From Acidobacteriota bacterium (GTDB lineage Bacteria > Acidobacteriota > Terriglobia > Bryobacterales > Bryobacteraceae), in the NCBI GenBank assembly GCA_016178155.1, contig JACOTZ010000219.1, forward strand, positions 1-38,526: a stretch of DNA of 38,526 nucleotides. Direction: 5' to 3'. The position numbers were made by a program, and so were the translations under genes. This document shows, piece after piece, positions 9,620 through 18,486 of this stretch. The notes under the pieces are model-generated. The model searched no databases and had not been told where the DNA came from. It saw only the letters and a list, made by a program, of their open reading frames with translations. Every line of letters begins with the position of its first letter. Positions within the stretch are counted from its first letter, which is position 1.

Positions 9620-10618
9620 CTATTGCAGGACGCGCAGCAACGGCGCCGGTTCCGGATGCCGTCCTATCGCGTTACCAATGCGTGCCGAGGCGCGGAAGAT
9701 CTCGCCTACGGGGATCAGCCCAGCCAGCCGGTAGTTGCCGATAGAGGCGAGCCCCATGGAGGCGATGCAGCCGCACTGTGCGCAGTCGGGATCGCCGCCG
9801 AACTGGCAGGGCGTGATGCGGGTCATCAGGTCCGCCGAGATGGTCTCGGTGGTCTGCGCAAAAATGCACTCGGCGGGCGACTGCGGCGGCTTCGCCAGTT
9901 CTTTTATCAGGCCCTCGCGCATATCGACCTTCGCGTACACCCGACGCAAGCGCAGCAGCTCGGCGACCGCGGCCCGGCGCTCGCGCGAGGTCAGGATCTC
10001 GTCTGCTTCCGCCCCGCGCTGCGGAGTAAAGAGGCTGAACCAGAGCCGCCTCACGTCCGGGCAGGCACTCCAGAAGGCGGTGAATTCTTCAAGGTAGCCG
10101 TGGCGCTTCATCATCTGGCCGGTGATGGTGCAATGCACGGTTACGTGCTGGCCGGCGATGTGCCTCAGGATGCGACTGTAGGTGGCCGGTGCGCGCCGCG
10201 CATTGTGTTCCGGCTCCAACCCGTCGATCGAGACGACCACGGTCAGCCGCGGGTAGCCGGCCCATTGCGGCGAGAGCGGCCGGAACGCGCTGGTCACAAG
10301 CTGCACGTGCACGCCCCGCCCGGTTAGCTCCGGTAGAATACGATCGAGCTCGCGGTAGCGGACAAGCGGGTCGCCACCGACCAGAGATACGTGCAGCGGC
10401 CGCAGACGTTCGACCAGCTCGATCACGCCACGCACCAGGTCGTCTCCCCTGAAGTCATGCAACTGGCGCAGCGTCGCGGCGCCGCCCAGATGGCCGGGCT
10501 CGTAGGCATAGCAGCCCGGACAGTGTAGCGGACACTCCCTGGTGATCTCGATCGAAAGTGAGGGTCTCCGTCCGGCGAGGATCTGCCACCACGCCCGCAG
10601 GATGTCGGTGGTTCGCAT
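9620..10618 (-). CDS. Radical SAM protein with C-terminal Cys cluster
   Basis: SLSIEITRECPLHCPGCYAYEPGHLG (CxxxCxxC), VSLVGGDPLVR, and C-terminal CQFGGDPDCAQCGCIAS. The start was moved to the internal ATG at 10618 (MRTTDILRAWWQ). Confidence 0.85.
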   Translation of the reverse strand: MRTTDILRAWWQILAGRRPSLSIEITRECPLHCPGCYAYEPGHLGGAATLRQLHDFRGDDLVRGVIELVERLRPLHVSLVGGDPLVRYRELDRILPELTGRGVHVQLVTSAFRPLSPQWAGYPRLTVVVSIDGLEPEHNARRAPATYSRILRHIAGQHVTVHCTITGQMMKRHGYLEEFTAFWSACPDVRRLWFSLFTPQRGAEADEILTSRERRAAVAELLRLRRVYAKVDMREGLIKELAKPPQSPAECIFAQTTETISADLMTRITPCQFGGDPDCAQCGCIASMGLASIGNYRLAGLIPVGEIFRASARIGNAIGRHPEPAPLLRVLQ

Positions 10619-10971
10619 ATGTCTTTCCTGGGACGCGAGCACTTCACCGCTCGCTACAAAAAAACTTGCTTCCCCCCGCGTCCCGCCCGGAAAGCGATAC
10701 CACAAATGTGAGGCCGTCAATACCGCCGGCTAAAGATTTTGCGACGGCCAGCCGCCCCGGCCGAAACATTCGCCCTCGTGGCCGATTTTAACCGCAGCTG
10801 CGCCCGTGACGCAATGGTAGCACCTGCCTCACCTTCGGCAAGAATTGCGGGCCGGCGCAGCCCCGGTGTGTCAAACGCGCGGCGGCGCTTGAAATCGTCC
10901 CGCAGGGGGAACTTCACCTTGGCGCCCGCCGCGACCTGCGGCAGAGGACGGCACGTGCTCCTGTTATTCTG

Positions 10972-11910
10972 TTGGGCGACCCCGTGCCATCCACGCGCCT
11001 CGAGACCGAACTCTGCGGAGTACGTTTGCGGAACCCTGTGCTCGCGGCTTCGGGTACGTTCGGCTACGGCATCGAGTTTGCGCGTGTGGTCGATCTCACT
11101 CTTTTGGGCGGCTTCGTCGTGAAGGGGCTTTCGCGCGAGCCTATGGACGGCAACCCCCCTCCCCGCGTGTGGGAAACCGAGGGCGGGATGATCAACTCGA
11201 TCGGGCTTCAGAACATCGGCGTGCGCGCCTTCGTGCGCGCCAAGGCTCCGGCGCTGCGTCTGATCAACACCCCTTATTTCGTGAATGTGTTCGGCTACGC
11301 GCCCGAGGATTACGTGGAAGTCGTGCGCGCTCTGGAGGACACCGACGGGCCGGCCGGCTACGAGCTGAATGTCTCGTGCCCGAATACGAAACATGGCGGC
11401 ATCTTTTTTTCGAGCGACCCCGGCCTGCTCGCCGAAGTGGTCCGTTCGGTGAAGACGGTGGCCCGCCGGCCAGTGATCGTCAAGCTGTCGCCGAACGTCT
11501 CGCGCATCGAGCCGCTCGCTCGGGCCGCCGAGGACGCAGGCGCCGATGCACTGTCCCTCGTGAACACCTTCATCGCCCTGGCGGTTGATGCCCGCGCTCG
11601 CAGACCGCGCATCGGCGGCGGGTTCGGTGGACTTTCCGGGCCGGCGATCAAGCCGATCGCGTTACGGCTCGTTTATGAAACGGCGCGATCCGTGAAGCTC
11701 CCGGTCATCGGCCTGGGCGGGGTCGCGAGCGGCGAGGACGCAGCCGAATTCCTCGTCGCGGGCGCGACTGTCGTTCAGGTAGGAACGGCAACATTCTGGG
11801 ATCCGCAGTCGCCCGCGCGCATCGCGCGCGAACTAGACCACTTCTTACAGGAGGAGAACGTCGCCAGCGTGCGCGACCTCACCGGCACGCTGCGCTTCGA
11901 CCCGCAATGA
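10972..11910 (+). CDS. pyrD: Dihydroorotate dehydrogenase, class 1B catalytic subunit-like
   Basis: LRNPVLAASGTFGYG...GGFVVKGLS...NSIGLQNIGV...ELNVSCPNTKHGG...VKLSPNV...GGGFGGLSGPAIKPIALRLVYE...GLGGVASGEDAAEFLVAGATVVQVGTA. TTG start. Confidence 0.93.
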   Translation: MGDPVPSTRLETELCGVRLRNPVLAASGTFGYGIEFARVVDLTLLGGFVVKGLSREPMDGNPPPRVWETEGGMINSIGLQNIGVRAFVRAKAPALRLINTPYFVNVFGYAPEDYVEVVRALEDTDGPAGYELNVSCPNTKHGGIFFSSDPGLLAEVVRSVKTVARRPVIVKLSPNVSRIEPLARAAEDAGADALSLVNTFIALAVDARARRPRIGGGFGGLSGPAIKPIALRLVYETARSVKLPVIGLGGVASGEDAAEFLVAGATVVQVGTATFWDPQSPARIARELDHFLQEENVASVRDLTGTLRFDPQ

Positions 11911-12293
11911 AGCAAATCATTTCGACCACTCATGCGCCGAAGGCGATCGGACCTTACTCGCAGGCGGTCGCTTTCGAGAACCTGGTTTTCGTGAGCGGCC
12001 AGATTCCAATCGACCCGGCCACCAATCAGCTCATCGAGGGCGATGTGGCCGCACAAACCGAGCGTGTGCTGGGGAACGTGAAGGCCGTGCTCGAGGCGGC
12101 CGGATCGAGCCTTGAGAACGTACTCAAAACCACGGTGTATCTCCGCAACATGGATGATTTCCCGCGTGTCAACGAGGTCTACGCGCGCTACTTCGGGGCG
12201 AACTCGCCCGCGCGGGCGACGGTGGAAGCGGCCAGGCTGCCGCGCGACGTGCAGGTGGAAATCGAGGCCATCGCGTTTGCCCGGCGTAGCTGA
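11907..12293 (+). CDS. ridA: RidA (YjgF/YER057c/UK114) family protein
   Basis: MKQIISTTHAPKAIGPYSQAVAFENLVFVSGQIPIDPATNQ...KTTVYLRNMDDFPRVNEVYARYF...PARATVEAARLPRDVQVEIEAIA. Overlaps the pyrD stop by 4 nt. Confidence 0.95.
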   Translation: MKQIISTTHAPKAIGPYSQAVAFENLVFVSGQIPIDPATNQLIEGDVAAQTERVLGNVKAVLEAAGSSLENVLKTTVYLRNMDDFPRVNEVYARYFGANSPARATVEAARLPRDVQVEIEAIAFARRS

Positions 12294-12330
12294 CCGGCCT
12301 ACGAATTGTAGGCAGCCTCACATCTAATTG

Positions 12331-12536
12331 CCGCGAGTCGGCGGTTCTCCACCGGCTCGCGGCGCGGGGCCGACGGTTGATCCCAGGTCGAGCCGGGGAT
12401 CGGGAACGGGTAGGCTTCAGGAGTACTACCAGGCTCGCCTTTCCTAGGACCAAGCTTGGGATTCAGTCTAGTACTTACCCGCTTTTGGTCCGTCGGGTGA
12501 TCCCCACCTGAATTTAAGCACTCCACCCGATTGGAG
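12331..12536. ncRNA. Hairpin-dense intergenic region, candidate structured RNA
   Basis: CCGCGAG...CTCGCGG (12331-12362), GATCCC...GGGATC (12379-12401), CGGGTAGG...CTTACCCG (12407-12481), TCGGGTG...CACCCGA (12493-12530). Confidence 0.3.
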
Positions 12537-12580
12537 GGAGTACCTCGCCCGTCCTACAATGTCATTGAAAGATTCCGGAG

Positions 12581-12802
12581 ATGGTGAGCCGCCCAATGAT
12601 ATTTTCGAAGATGCCCAAAGCACAGTACACGGAGGCCGAGGCGGCGGAACTTCTGGGAGTCTCGGTGGAACAACTCCGAGCCTTGGTGCAGAGCCACATC
12701 ACCCGGGGTGAGCAGGATCTGGACAGCTCGCTCACATTCCAGGCTTCAGACTTGCTGGTGCTGCGTGTTCTGGCGGGTCTGCCGATCTCGGCTGTTGGCT
12801 GA
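12581..12802 (+). CDS. Small helix-turn-helix (MerR/excisionase-like) protein
   Basis: MPKAQYTEAEAAELLGVSVEQLRALVQSHI...TFQASDLLVLRVLAG: winged-HTH-like N-terminus; short ORF with plausible codon usage. Confidence 0.55.
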   Translation: MVSRPMIFSKMPKAQYTEAEAAELLGVSVEQLRALVQSHITRGEQDLDSSLTFQASDLLVLRVLAGLPISAVG

Positions 12803-13135
12803 TAGGAGCGTATCTCTCCCTACAATCTGCAGGCGATGACCCCTGGCGACGGGGTCTTTGCCCTTGGTGGCTACGGCGAATGCTCTACAGAAATCTGGAT
12901 TCCACACATCGTGAGCCGGAGAACCACCCGCAAAGTGGTCACTTTCCGAATTCGGTAGAGACCGATCAGCCGACTCGAGGTGGGCGGAGGGAGGCTCCCC
13001 TGGCACTGCGAATCACGGGTAATCGGTTCATCGACAACGTCTTACACGCAATGCAGCCACCAGATCGACGTGTCAGAGAGGGAGCTGCATTTTTTCCTTG
13101 CATTTCCGGATTCAGTATTCTAAAATTGGAATTAA

Positions 13136-13347
13136 GCCGGGGAGGCAACTCCCACCAAAGCGAGACTAACCTCATAGAAAGACCCCTGAAGCAACCCCTC
13201 CCCGGCGCCCGCAAGGGTCAGTCTTTCAAAGCCAACCAAGCCTAAGCAGCTCAGATCCTCATCGCACCACCGAAAGCATGGGTAGAAGACTGTACCCGTA
13301 CCGCTGGCCCTGACCGAGTCACTTCGAGGGGTCGGTACCGCGATGAG
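13136..13347. ncRNA. Candidate structured RNA/leader upstream of the PIG-L gene
   Basis: GCCGGGGAGG (13136-13145) pairs with CCTCCCCGGC (13197-13206); CTCATCGC (13258-13265) pairs with GCGATGAG (13340-13347), enclosing GGGTA/TACCC. Confidence 0.3.
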
Positions 13348-13414
13348 CCTCAAACCACACACCTGCAGCGAGTGCAAGTGATAGAGTGGCACCGATACGC
13401 CGACACTCGCCGGC

Positions 13415-14404
13415 ATGGAGGTGAACTTGCGCAGGAGACGATTCATTCAATCCACGGTATTTGCAGGAGCGGTGCAGGGGGCGGCCCAAACGCCGCGACC
13501 GTCCCGGGAAGTCGAAGCGGGCGGGACGGGGAGCACTGCCTACCAGGTGGAGACGACGATCGAACGGCGACAGGCTGGGAAGCCTCACAAAGGTAAAGTG
13601 CTGATCGGAATTCAGCCCCACTGCGACGACATTCCCATTTTCGCCGGCGGGACCTTCTTGAAGCTCGTCGACGAGGGCTACACAGGGTACCTCATCACAA
13701 TGTCCGATGACTCGATGGCGGGCTCGGGCACGTCCTACGGGGACATCATATTGAAGAATGAGCGTGACACGGTCGAGGTTGCGAAGCGCCTGGGATGCAA
13801 CGACTCGTTCTTCCTGAAATACCCCAACCACAGCATGGATGCCTGGCCGATCGTCGAGATGCGGGCGCGGCTGGTCTTCCTGTTCCGGCTGCTGAAGGCG
13901 GACACTGTGATGGTCTACGACCCGTCGGCTTTATATGAGCGCAATCCGGATCACTACGTGACGGCGCGGGCGGTGGAATGGGCGGCGGCGATCGCGGGCA
14001 CGCGCTGGGACTATCCGGAGCACTTCAAGGCCGGCCTGACGCCTCATGCACCCAAGGAACGGTACTACTTTGCCCGGGGCCCGCAACTGGTGAACCGTGT
14101 CGTGGATATTTCCCAGTTCATCGACCAGAAGGCGTATGTGAACATGGCCAACGTCACCCAAGGACCGGCGGGAAACACCGGCGCGCGCCTGCGCCGGCGT
14201 CTGGCCGAGCAGGGCAGGCGGCTTCCATTACTGGGGAATGACGACGACACCGCGAACCGGCTGTACACCAAGCATTTCGCCCTGTCGCGCGACCGGGTTC
14301 GGGGCCAGGCGCACGGTCTCGATTATGCGGAATACTTCCACTACATAGGGCCGGACGAATCGGATGTGCAGGCTTATGTCGAGAAATACAGCGTTCCGCT
14401 CTAG
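13415..14404 (+). CDS. PIG-L/LmbE family deacetylase with Tat-like signal
   Basis: N-terminal RRRRFIQSTVFAGAV; QPHCDDIPIFAGGTFLKLVDEGY (variant of PHPDD...GGT); YPNHSMDAWPIVEMRARLVFLFR; DHYVTARAVEWA. Confidence 0.85.
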   Translation: MEVNLRRRRFIQSTVFAGAVQGAAQTPRPSREVEAGGTGSTAYQVETTIERRQAGKPHKGKVLIGIQPHCDDIPIFAGGTFLKLVDEGYTGYLITMSDDSMAGSGTSYGDIILKNERDTVEVAKRLGCNDSFFLKYPNHSMDAWPIVEMRARLVFLFRLLKADTVMVYDPSALYERNPDHYVTARAVEWAAAIAGTRWDYPEHFKAGLTPHAPKERYYFARGPQLVNRVVDISQFIDQKAYVNMANVTQGPAGNTGARLRRRLAEQGRRLPLLGNDDDTANRLYTKHFALSRDRVRGQAHGLDYAEYFHYIGPDESDVQAYVEKYSVPL

Positions 14405-14513
14405 GGCGGGATCGCCGAAGTGAGCGTCACATCCACGGCCGCTTCGGCCGCACCTGTACGGGCGCGCAATCTCGCGGGACGAGCCGAATGCCGCGTCGAA
14501 AAACCGCAGCGAG

Positions 14514-14552
14514 GCGGGGCGCCGCCGATGCGGCCGGTTGGAGGCGCCCCGC
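14514..14552. terminator. Strong GC hairpin, possible terminator (no canonical T-tract on the + strand)
   Basis: Perfect 10-bp inverted repeat GCGGGGCGCC...GGCGCCCCGC between two same-strand genes. Confidence 0.3.
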
Positions 14553-14669
14553 GGCGATGTTCCTGTATCGGCTGCCGCTACCGTCTCCGGTGCCGCAAAT
14601 GATCAGCGCCGCACCTCCCGGACCGTCGAAACTGCCGTATGATGCTCGTAGGGCTCAGAGGGGAGCATA

Positions 14670-15875
14670 ATGATTCGTATCACGTTTTTCGCCGCGATGT
14701 CGGTCTCCGCTGCCTGCGCGTATGCTGCGCCCACTTTTACCAAAGATGTCGCTCCCATCCTGAATCGCCGGTGTGTGGAGTGTCACCGGCGGGGAGAAGC
14801 GGCGCCGATGGCCTTCACGTCCTACAAGGAAGTCCGGCCTTGGGCCAAGGCCATCCGTGAGGCGGTGCTGCTCAGCCGCATGCCAGTGTGGCTCGCCGAT
14901 CCTGCGCATGGCCAGTTCAAGAACGAGCGCCGGCTCACACAGGCAGAGAAAGACACCATCGCCCGCTGGGTGGACGAAGGCGCGCCCGAGGGCGATCCGA
15001 AGCACCTGCCGGACGCGCCGCAGTTCGTCGAGGGCTGGAACATCGGCAAACCCGACGTGGTATTCGACATTGGCGCCGACTATGAAGTGCCGGCCAGCGG
15101 CGTGGTCCCATACCGGTACTTCGACGTGCCGTCAAACTTCACGGAAGACACCTGGGTGGAGGCGGCCGAGATCCGGCCCAATCAGCGCCAGGTTGTGCAT
15201 CACGTCATCGTGTTCATGCGCGATGCCGCGGGCAAGCAGATCGCGAAGGAAGGCGGCGATCTCCTGGTGGGCTGGGCGCCCGGCGAAGAGCCGCTGATCT
15301 TAGAGCCCGGCACAGCCAAGCTGGTCAAAGCAGGCACGCGCTTTCGCATCCAGATGCATTACACGCCGGCGGGCAAGCCGGTGAAGGACCGGACGTATTT
15401 CGGGCTGCGCTTCGCCAGGAAGCCGCCCGGGCGGCAGGCGATCGTCGGCCGCGCTCTCAATGCGCGCTTCCGCATCCCGCCGCTGGATCCCAACCACGAA
15501 GTCCGCGCGGACTGGAAATTCGACGAGCCGGTGGAGATCTACGGTTTCATGCCGCACATGCACCTGCGCGGCAAGGATTTCAAGTACACGCTGGTGTATC
15601 CGGACGGGCGCGAACAGGTGGTGCTGAACGTACCCCGCTACGATTTCAACTGGCAGTTGAATTACGTCCTGAAGGAGCCGCTTCGAGTGCCCGCCGGAAG
15701 CCGGCTCGATTGTGTCGCGCATTTCGACAATTCGAGGAACAACAAGGCGAACCCCGATCCCGCCAAGGAGGTCCGGTGGGGCGACCAGACCTGGGAGGAG
15801 ATGATGATCGGCTGGTTCAGCTACACCCTGCCGGCAGGGCGCGATCGAATCCAGGCACGGGCTGCGGAGCGGTAG
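14670..15875 (+). CDS. Secreted protein with c-type heme motif and copper type II ascorbate-dependent monooxygenase-like C-terminal region
   Basis: Signal peptide; [27 protein letters not shown] (CxxCH); [55 protein letters not shown]. Confidence 0.8.
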   Translation: MIRITFFAAMSVSAACAYAAPTFTKDVAPILNRRCVECHRRGEAAPMAFTSYKEVRPWAKAIREAVLLSRMPVWLADPAHGQFKNERRLTQAEKDTIARWVDEGAPEGDPKHLPDAPQFVEGWNIGKPDVVFDIGADYEVPASGVVPYRYFDVPSNFTEDTWVEAAEIRPNQRQVVHHVIVFMRDAAGKQIAKEGGDLLVGWAPGEEPLILEPGTAKLVKAGTRFRIQMHYTPAGKPVKDRTYFGLRFARKPPGRQAIVGRALNARFRIPPLDPNHEVRADWKFDEPVEIYGFMPHMHLRGKDFKYTLVYPDGREQVVLNVPRYDFNWQLNYVLKEPLRVPAGSRLDCVAHFDNSRNNKANPDPAKEVRWGDQTWEEMMIGWFSYTLPAGRDRIQARAAER

Positions 15876-15876
15876 C

Positions 15877-17418
15877 ATGTGGGTCCGCAAGGTGACTCGG
15901 GACCGCCGCAAGGGCGTCGATTCGCCCTTTCCCACGCAAGTGGTCTCAAACGAAGAGTTCATCCCGCGGCGGCAGACGAGCCGCCAGCAGCAGGTCGAGC
16001 ACCTGATCGGCGAGATGTCGGAAGCGCGCGCCAGGAAGCTCGGCATGGACCGCCGGGACTTCATGCGCAGCAGCATGGGTCTCGCGACCTGCTTTCTCGC
16101 GGCGAATACGGTATACGGCCAGGCGTTTGCCGTCGAGGAAGCGGAAACCTGGGAAGCAGCCCCCGGCGGGAAGAAGCACCCCAAGGGCGAGTATTTCATC
16201 GTGGACGCGCAGGCGCACTTCACCAACGGCGTCGCGCTCGATTTTCGTAACAACCCGATCATTCAGGGCATGGGGTTCAAGCTCAAGAACGACGCGGATG
16301 CCTATAGCTTCCACAACTTCGTCAAAGAGATGTTCTTTGACAGCGAGACCGAGATGGTGATCCTCTCGGGCGTGCCGGGCCGCGAGCGGGACAAGGACGA
16401 GCGTGGGAACAAGCTCGAGGGCCGCGCGCGCGGTGGGGGCATCCTGCCAAGCTGGCTGATGTCGCAAGCGGCAAGGGAAATCAACGGGCTCTCCGGCTCG
16501 GTGCGGGCACTCAACCAGGGCAATCTCGCGCCCAATCATTACTGGGACAGGGCGGGGAAGCGGCCCGACCGCCAGGCCACGATCGAGCAGATGGAGCGCG
16601 AGATCAAGCAGTACGGCATCAGCTCCTGGAAGTGGTACTGCCACACCGACCCCGGGCGTACGGGCGGAGGCTTCCAGCTCGATGATGACAACGCGCAGTG
16701 GTTCTATGAGGAATCGAAAAAGCGCGGCGTGAAGCTGTTCAGCGTGCACAAGGGCTTTTCCTACCAGTCGCGCACGCTCGGCCACCTGGCGAATCCCAAG
16801 GATGTGGAGAAGGCCGCGCTGCGCAATCCCGATATCAACTTCGTCATCTACCACTCGGCGCTCGAGCACGGCCCTAACGAGCCTGAATTCAAGGACCCCA
16901 GGAAGGTCGATCCCACGACCGGGGACATGAGCTGGCACAACCTGCTCATCGAGATCCGCAAGCGAAACCCGCAAATGCGAAACGTGTATCCGGAACTCGG
17001 CAGCTTCTTCAACGTATTGGTCATCACCGACCCGGTGCTCGCGATGCACGGGGTGGGAAAGAACGTCAAGTATTACGGCTCCGACCATGTCGTCTGGGGG
17101 ACAGACTGCCTGTGGTGGGGCTCGCCGCAGTGGTGCATCGAAGCCTTTAAGCGCTTCCAGATCAGCGACGATCTGTGCGAGCGCTTCGGCTATCAGAAGC
17201 TCAGCCGGGAAGACAAGGCGAGGATTCTCGGGGTGAACGTGGCGCGGCTGTACGGAATCGACGTGAAGGCGAACCGCAAGGCCTTGCCGGCCGATGCCCT
17301 CTCGCGCTTGAAGACGGCGTATACCGGCCTGGGAGGACAGCGCGAGAACGCGGCATATGGCTGGGTGCGGGCGGACGACGAGCCTCTTCCTTCAGATAAT
17401 CTTCCTTCGTCACGGTGA
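15877..17418 (+). CDS. Amidohydrolase family (Amidohydro_2-like) protein with internal Tat motif
   Basis: [19 protein letters not shown] Tat-like motif about 57 residues in; [54 protein letters not shown]. Confidence 0.8.
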   Translation: MWVRKVTRDRRKGVDSPFPTQVVSNEEFIPRRQTSRQQQVEHLIGEMSEARARKLGMDRRDFMRSSMGLATCFLAANTVYGQAFAVEEAETWEAAPGGKKHPKGEYFIVDAQAHFTNGVALDFRNNPIIQGMGFKLKNDADAYSFHNFVKEMFFDSETEMVILSGVPGRERDKDERGNKLEGRARGGGILPSWLMSQAAREINGLSGSVRALNQGNLAPNHYWDRAGKRPDRQATIEQMEREIKQYGISSWKWYCHTDPGRTGGGFQLDDDNAQWFYEESKKRGVKLFSVHKGFSYQSRTLGHLANPKDVEKAALRNPDINFVIYHSALEHGPNEPEFKDPRKVDPTTGDMSWHNLLIEIRKRNPQMRNVYPELGSFFNVLVITDPVLAMHGVGKNVKYYGSDHVVWGTDCLWWGSPQWCIEAFKRFQISDDLCERFGYQKLSREDKARILGVNVARLYGIDVKANRKALPADALSRLKTAYTGLGGQRENAAYGWVRADDEPLPSDNLPSSR

Positions 17419-17490
17419 ACATCCTACGGACCGCATTATCGAATCGTTCAGCCTCGGTGCTGCCGGGGACATTGGGCGGGGGTGCGGGTC

Positions 17491-17811
17491 TCACGTCAGG
17501 TATCCCCCGGCGATTTCGTCGAAAGTGCTGTCTTCTTGTATCCAGAGTAGTAATACACGTTCGGTGTCCTTCTCTTCATCCAGTATTTCAAAAACGATCC
17601 TAAACGTCGGGATCGTGAGACCAAGAGAATCACTTCTCGCAAGACGCCACTTTCCAATCGTCCGATTGAACGATTGCGGACTTCGCGCGATGCCATCAAG
17701 CAGTCCCGTAAGAACCGGGTCGATAACGTCCCTAGAGTGATGCTGTACTACGTCGTCGAATTGTGCGGTAAACTCCGGCGTTTGGAGTAGTTCTCTTCTT
17801 CGTTCGGGCAT
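17491..17811 (-). CDS. RelE/ParE-superfamily-like toxin (putative)
   Basis: MPERRRELLQTPEFTAQFDDVVQHHSRDVIDPVLTGLLDGIARSPQSFNRTIGKWRLARSDSLGLTIPTFRIVFEILDEEKDTERVLLLWIQ; immediately downstream of a Panacea-like antitoxin. Confidence 0.65.
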   Translation of the reverse strand: MPERRRELLQTPEFTAQFDDVVQHHSRDVIDPVLTGLLDGIARSPQSFNRTIGKWRLARSDSLGLTIPTFRIVFEILDEEKDTERVLLLWIQEDSTFDEIAGGYLT

Positions 17812-17824
17812 GGCGCATGCGGCT

Positions 17825-18421
17825 TTATAATTTCCAACCGTATTTCTCGGCCAAAGCCTTAACCATGTCCACTTCGTCAAACGTCACTGGGTCATCAGAA
17901 ATAAAAACAGACTCATACGGAATGAGCCCACCTGCCTCTGCTATCTTCCATGCCATGCCGTGCGAATACTCGCTAACGTACTTCGCGGACTGATTCCAAA
18001 AGAATTGTATCCAGCGATTGACGATGGATGTATCGCGAGCCGTCAGATACTGGAAGGTTGGCTCTTGTAGCGGGAAGAGACGTTGACTCGTAAAATCGTG
18101 GACTCTATGCCGGTGGATGTGGATCTGATGATCCCTAATCATCTCCTGTTGAATGCGCGAAAAGTTCGCTGGACATGGCCCATACGGCAACTTCCTGTAC
18201 GGCACGCCAGTGATCGGCTGCCGGTGAATGCCGAACGATTCAAAATCTGCATGGAACGAAATTTTTAGCAGCTTGATCTTAGAATAGGTCGGATCGCTAA
18301 CGCAGGCATCCGCCACATAGAGTACCAGTTCCTTGAACCGCGCCTCCTTATTCTCCAGCGGAAACTCGTAGTGAAGATTGGACGGGTCCAGGAGCTCCTT
18401 CAGCGTGGGCTTATCGTTCAT
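17825..18421 (-). CDS. Panacea/SocA-like (formerly DUF4065) domain antitoxin
   Basis: YSKIKLLKISFHADFESFGIHRQPITGVPYRKLPYGPCPANFSRIQQEM matches the KLQKLLYFA...G.PITG..Y.K..YGP pattern of Panacea domains. ATG at 18421; a GTG start at 18430 is possible. Confidence 0.75.
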   Translation of the reverse strand: MNDKPTLKELLDPSNLHYEFPLENKEARFKELVLYVADACVSDPTYSKIKLLKISFHADFESFGIHRQPITGVPYRKLPYGPCPANFSRIQQEMIRDHQIHIHRHRVHDFTSQRLFPLQEPTFQYLTARDTSIVNRWIQFFWNQSAKYVSEYSHGMAWKIAEAGGLIPYESVFISDDPVTFDEVDMVKALAEKYGWKL

Positions 18422-18430
18422 GGAAGCCAC

Positions 18431-18436
18431 ATTATA
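18431..18436 (-). promoter_or_regulatory. Putative -10 box (TATAAT) of the toxin-antitoxin operon
   Basis: Minus-strand TATAAT 9 nt upstream of the antitoxin ATG; no clear -35 seen. Confidence 0.35.
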
Positions 18437-18486
18437 CCGGTTTGGCCCGACGCTTCCCGCGCGATGGCTTCGGATATCGAAGTGTT

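Noticed and set aside
12836-12958. Small ORF MTPGDGVFALGGYGECSTEIWIPHIVSRRTTRKVVTFRIR
   Set aside because: Only 40 aa, no recognisable motif or clear ribosome-binding site; not enough support.
15946-17088. 380-aa minus-strand ORF
   Set aside because: Antisense shadow of the amidohydrolase gene.
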